From: Candidatus Thiodiazotropha endoloripes
GTDB taxonomy: Bacteria; Pseudomonadota; Gammaproteobacteria; Chromatiales; Chromatiaceae
NCBI GenBank assembly: GCA_001709035.1
Contig: LVKA01000016.1
Location: forward strand, 124,001 to 188,000
Reading direction: 5' to 3'
Length of the DNA: 64,000 bases
In this document: positions 61,759 to 64,000 of the stretch, in pieces
Layout: every line of letters begins with the position of its first letter
Position numbering within the stretch: the first letter of the stretch is position 1
Notes under the pieces: model-generated
What the model saw: only the letters and a program-made list of their open reading frames with translations
The model's database searches: none
What the model was told of the DNA's origin: nothing
Made by a program: the position numbers and the translations under genes

Positions 61759-62631
61759 TTACACAGATTCCAGCGCTGCGATACGATCCTCCAGCGGCGG
61801 GTGACTGGCGAACAGCTTCTGGACTTTTCCCGCACTGATGGCGAATGCTGCCATCTCTTCCGGCATCGGTTCCGGCTCATGGGCCTGTTGTAATCGCCTC
61901 AGGGCGGCAATCATTTTGCCTCTACCGGCCAGATCCGCACCACCCTTGTCTGCCCTGAATTCACGCCAGCGGGAGAACCACATGACGATCGTCATCGCCA
62001 GGATACCCAGCACGAATTCAGCAATTATCGAGACAATATAAAAGGCTGGCCCATAACCCCGCTCCGTCTTGAACACCACCCGATCCACAGTATGTCCAAT
62101 GATTCTTGAGAGAAAGACCACAAAGGTATTGACCACGCCCTGGATCAAAGAGAGGGTTACCATGTCCCCATTGGCCACATGGCTGACTTCATGAGCCAGC
62201 ACCGCCTCGACTTCGTCCCGGTTCATCTGCTGCATCAGGCCGGTGCTGACCGCAACCAGGGCATCATTCTTGTTCCAGCCGGTGGCGAAGGCATTGGGTG
62301 AAGCGTGATTGAATATGCCCACTTCCGGCATGCCGATACCTGCCCGCTGGGCTTGGGATTCCACAGTGGCAACCAGCCAGCGCTCCACCTCATTGCCGGG
62401 GGTCTGGATGAGCTGAACCCCCATGCTCCGCTTGGCCATCCATTTGGAGATAAAGAGAGAGATCAGAGATCCGGAAAAACCGATGACCGCTGAATAGACC
62501 AACAGTGCATTGATATCCAGGTCGACCCCATTCTGCATCAGCAGCCCTTCAATTCCGAGGAGTCTGAAGGTGATACTGATCAAGGCCAGAATCGCCAGGT
62601 TGGTACCGAGAAAGAGTGCAATCCTCATCAT
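61759..62631 (-). CDS. htpX: membrane protease HtpX
   Basis: Heat-shock-linked inner-membrane zinc protease, 290 aa. Two N-terminal helices (about 4-22 and 40-62), catalytic HEVSH in VLAHEVSHVANGD (about 145-157), two more helices (about 160-178 and 195-220) and the third zinc ligand Glu in EFRADKGGADLAG (about 228). Ends SHPPLEDRIAALES, the family C terminus. Typical length. Confidence 0.96.
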   Translation of the reverse strand: MMRIALFLGTNLAILALISITFRLLGIEGLLMQNGVDLDINALLVYSAVIGFSGSLISLFISKWMAKRSMGVQLIQTPGNEVERWLVATVESQAQRAGIGMPEVGIFNHASPNAFATGWNKNDALVAVSTGLMQQMNRDEVEAVLAHEVSHVANGDMVTLSLIQGVVNTFVVFLSRIIGHTVDRVVFKTERGYGPAFYIVSIIAEFVLGILAMTIVMWFSRWREFRADKGGADLAGRGKMIAALRRLQQAHEPEPMPEEMAAFAISAGKVQKLFASHPPLEDRIAALESV

Positions 62632-62816
62632 ATCCGTTTCACGTCCTGATCGTTTTAAACTCTAAAAAGAATCTATCTGAATATGGGATCATTGATACTG
62701 ATTTTCAATTGAAGTTCCCAATCACACGCCATGGGCACCAAACCGAGCCTTAAAAAGACGGAACAGGTTGCAGCCTCAAATTCGAATTGGTTTTCTACAC
62801 CACACTACCGGTGCTC

Positions 62817-64000
62817 TCAGGCTGACAGCTTGGCCTTGCTGTCCGTTGCAACAGAACTTTGATCAGACTCGACAGCCTGGTAGTCGATACTGATGCGATC
62901 ACCGGCGATAGGACGGAAAAAACCGTCCGCGAATGCCACATGATCCACATGCTCGCGATAACTGTCTATCACGGCAGGGTGACAGAATTTCACCAGCCAG
63001 GTGTAGCGATATCCAGCACTCTCTTGTACTGCATCACCGGTAAATACCCGGCGCACACCGGGAATGGCGCCGAGGACCCGCCTCCCCTCCTCCATCATAT
63101 GATTGATCTGCTTCTCATCGTCGATACTGGTATTGTAGATAATCAGATGCTCAACCGGCAGCCAGGGATCAGATTCGGCCAATACCTCCGAGGCGCGTCC
63201 AGCAGATCCCCAGAGTGACATGCATCGTGCCGCCTCCTCGCGGATTGCATCGCTCACCCCTTGCATCAGACCGGTATAACCCAACAGATGCTGGCCCGCA
63301 TTCTTAGCCATGCATGCGCCAGCCGCATCGGCCAAGGCGGTATAGTAGTTGATCTTTGCGATACCGTTTTCGATCAGCCTTTTATACTGCTCTGCAGAGA
63401 GTCCGGTACCGCCATGCAGGACCAGCGGTACAGCCAGGGACTCATTGATCTGCTGCAGACGCTCGAAATCAAGATTTGGCTCCCCTTTCATGCGGCCGTG
63501 GACCGTGCCGATTGAGACAGCCAGAAAATCCACCCCGGTCAGCTCAACAAACTGCCTGGCCTCATTGACCGAGGTAGTGCTCATTTCACCAGGATGCTGC
63601 TCCGCATCCTCGCCCTCCACCCCGGGTACATAGCCAAGCTCCCCTTCCACAGGAATGCCACAAGCATGTGCCATGGAGACGACCTGGGCAGTAGTCTCCA
63701 CATTCTCCTTGAACGATGTGTGGGAGGCATCGACCATGACCCCATTACAACCCAGCCGAATCGAGTCGATGGCAGACTCAACACTCTTCCCGTGGTCCAG
63801 GTGAATCGCCACTGGAACCGCAGCGCGTTTCGCAGCTGTCTCGACGGAGGACATCAACAACTCGAAATCGTAGTGCTGGAAATGGGACTCGGCCAGGGAG
63901 AGGATTACCGGCGAGGCGGTCTGTTCGGCAGCAGCCATCACACCGGTCACAAAATCCAGGCTGACCACATCGAAAGCACCCACAGCATACCCATTGGCAT
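62817..64000 (-). CDS. class II aldolase fused to a Dabb domain (5' end outside the window)
   Basis: The frame stays open past the right edge, reading NGYAVGAFDVV, the usual start region of class II aldolases, so a few N-terminal residues are missing. The aldolase part (about 265 residues) has zinc-site IHLDHGKS, DASHTSF, EGELGYVPGVEGEDA and HGGTGLSAEQYKRLI. A second domain of about 100 residues follows (VEHLIIYNTSIDDEKQINHMM to REHVDHVAFADGFFRP), matching the stress-responsive A/B barrel (Dabb). This fusion is not the normal Fba layout. The substrate may be fructose- or tagatose-bisphosphate-like or another ketose; it cannot be decided here. Confidence 0.85.
   Translation of the reverse strand, partial: ANGYAVGAFDVVSLDFVTGVMAAAEQTASPVILSLAESHFQHYDFELLMSSVETAAKRAAVPVAIHLDHGKSVESAIDSIRLGCNGVMVDASHTSFKENVETTAQVVSMAHACGIPVEGELGYVPGVEGEDAEQHPGEMSTTSVNEARQFVELTGVDFLAVSIGTVHGRMKGEPNLDFERLQQINESLAVPLVLHGGTGLSAEQYKRLIENGIAKINYYTALADAAGACMAKNAGQHLLGYTGLMQGVSDAIREEAARCMSLWGSAGRASEVLAESDPWLPVEHLIIYNTSIDDEKQINHMMEEGRRVLGAIPGVRRVFTGDAVQESAGYRYTWLVKFCHPAVIDSYREHVDHVAFADGFFRPIAGDRISIDYQAVESDQSSVATDSKAKLSA

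Noticed and set aside
1-64000. tRNA, rRNA, CRISPR arrays, phage or toxin-antitoxin genes
   Set aside because: No T-arm-like, rRNA-like or regularly spaced direct repeat series was seen, and no integrase, transposase or phage structural gene.

Overview
The window looks like chromosome of a gammaproteobacterium. The best fit is a respiratory, possibly sulfur-oxidising or chemolithotrophic lineage near the Chromatiales or Sedimenticola/Thiodiazotropha group. This is an inference from the classic gammaproteobacterial fatty-acid cluster order, an Isp-type NiFe hydrogenase of the kind known from Thiocapsa and Allochromatium, a sphaeroides-heme-protein operon, a sodium-pump oxaloacetate decarboxylase and several c-di-GMP/two-component systems. 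No rRNA, tRNA, CRISPR array, prophage or intact insertion sequence was recognised. Coding density is high and gene order looks like core genome.

Layout. 0-6 kb: nadB, then on the minus strand a heme operon (cytochrome b, SHP-type cytochrome c, diheme cytochrome c, PepSY protein, response regulator, histidine kinase), ending in a ygfX gene broken by one base in a homopolymer. 6.4-17.3 kb: a hydrogen-uptake locus. The minus-strand structural operon (hynD-like protease, HupH-like protein, small subunit, Isp1, Isp2, large subunit) diverges from plus-strand hypCABD, which is followed by a TonB-dependent receptor; hypE and hypF are not in the window. 17.5-26.2 kb: a tightly coupled fatty-acid degradation operon (permuted papain-like amidase, fadE, fadI, fadJ, fadD-like ligase). 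26.3-31.4 kb: an EthD-domain gene, then a minus-strand unit of OprO/OprP-like porin, PhnD-like periplasmic binding protein and a membrane GGDEF-EAL protein, which suggests periplasmic ligand sensing into c-di-GMP.

31.5-42.6 kb: the lipid and envelope superoperon yceD-rpmF-plsX-fabH-fabD-fabG-acpP-fabF-pabC-mltG-tmk-holB-pilZ-tatD, all minus strand, with a recognisable promoter before yceD and a probable attenuator between acpP and fabF. 42.6-45.9 kb: oadGAB. 46-64 kb: mixed single genes, including maf, an HDOD protein, a large receiver/degenerate-GGDEF/coiled-coil membrane protein, a DUF2914 protein, a zinc protease, DUF4332, an RRM-like orphan, a LON-domain protein, yheT, a second two-component system, a TPR lipoprotein-like protein, a glycine-tailed RRM protein with a structured leader, a TIM-barrel protein, htpX, and a class II aldolase fused to a Dabb domain that runs off the right edge.

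Small-scale structure the genes do not explain includes: three copies of a short GTTAAC-centred repeat (AGGGCCTGTTAACA core) at the 3' sides of minus-strand genes; a 12-bp perfect inverted repeat with a 64-nt spacer in a divergent promoter region near 54.1 kb; and operator-like dyads upstream of the heme operon, hydrogenase/hyp genes, fad operon and oad operon. The most interesting functional candidates are the porin-PhnD-GGDEF/EAL module, the SHP operon with its own two-component system and PepSY protein, and the aldolase-Dabb fusion.
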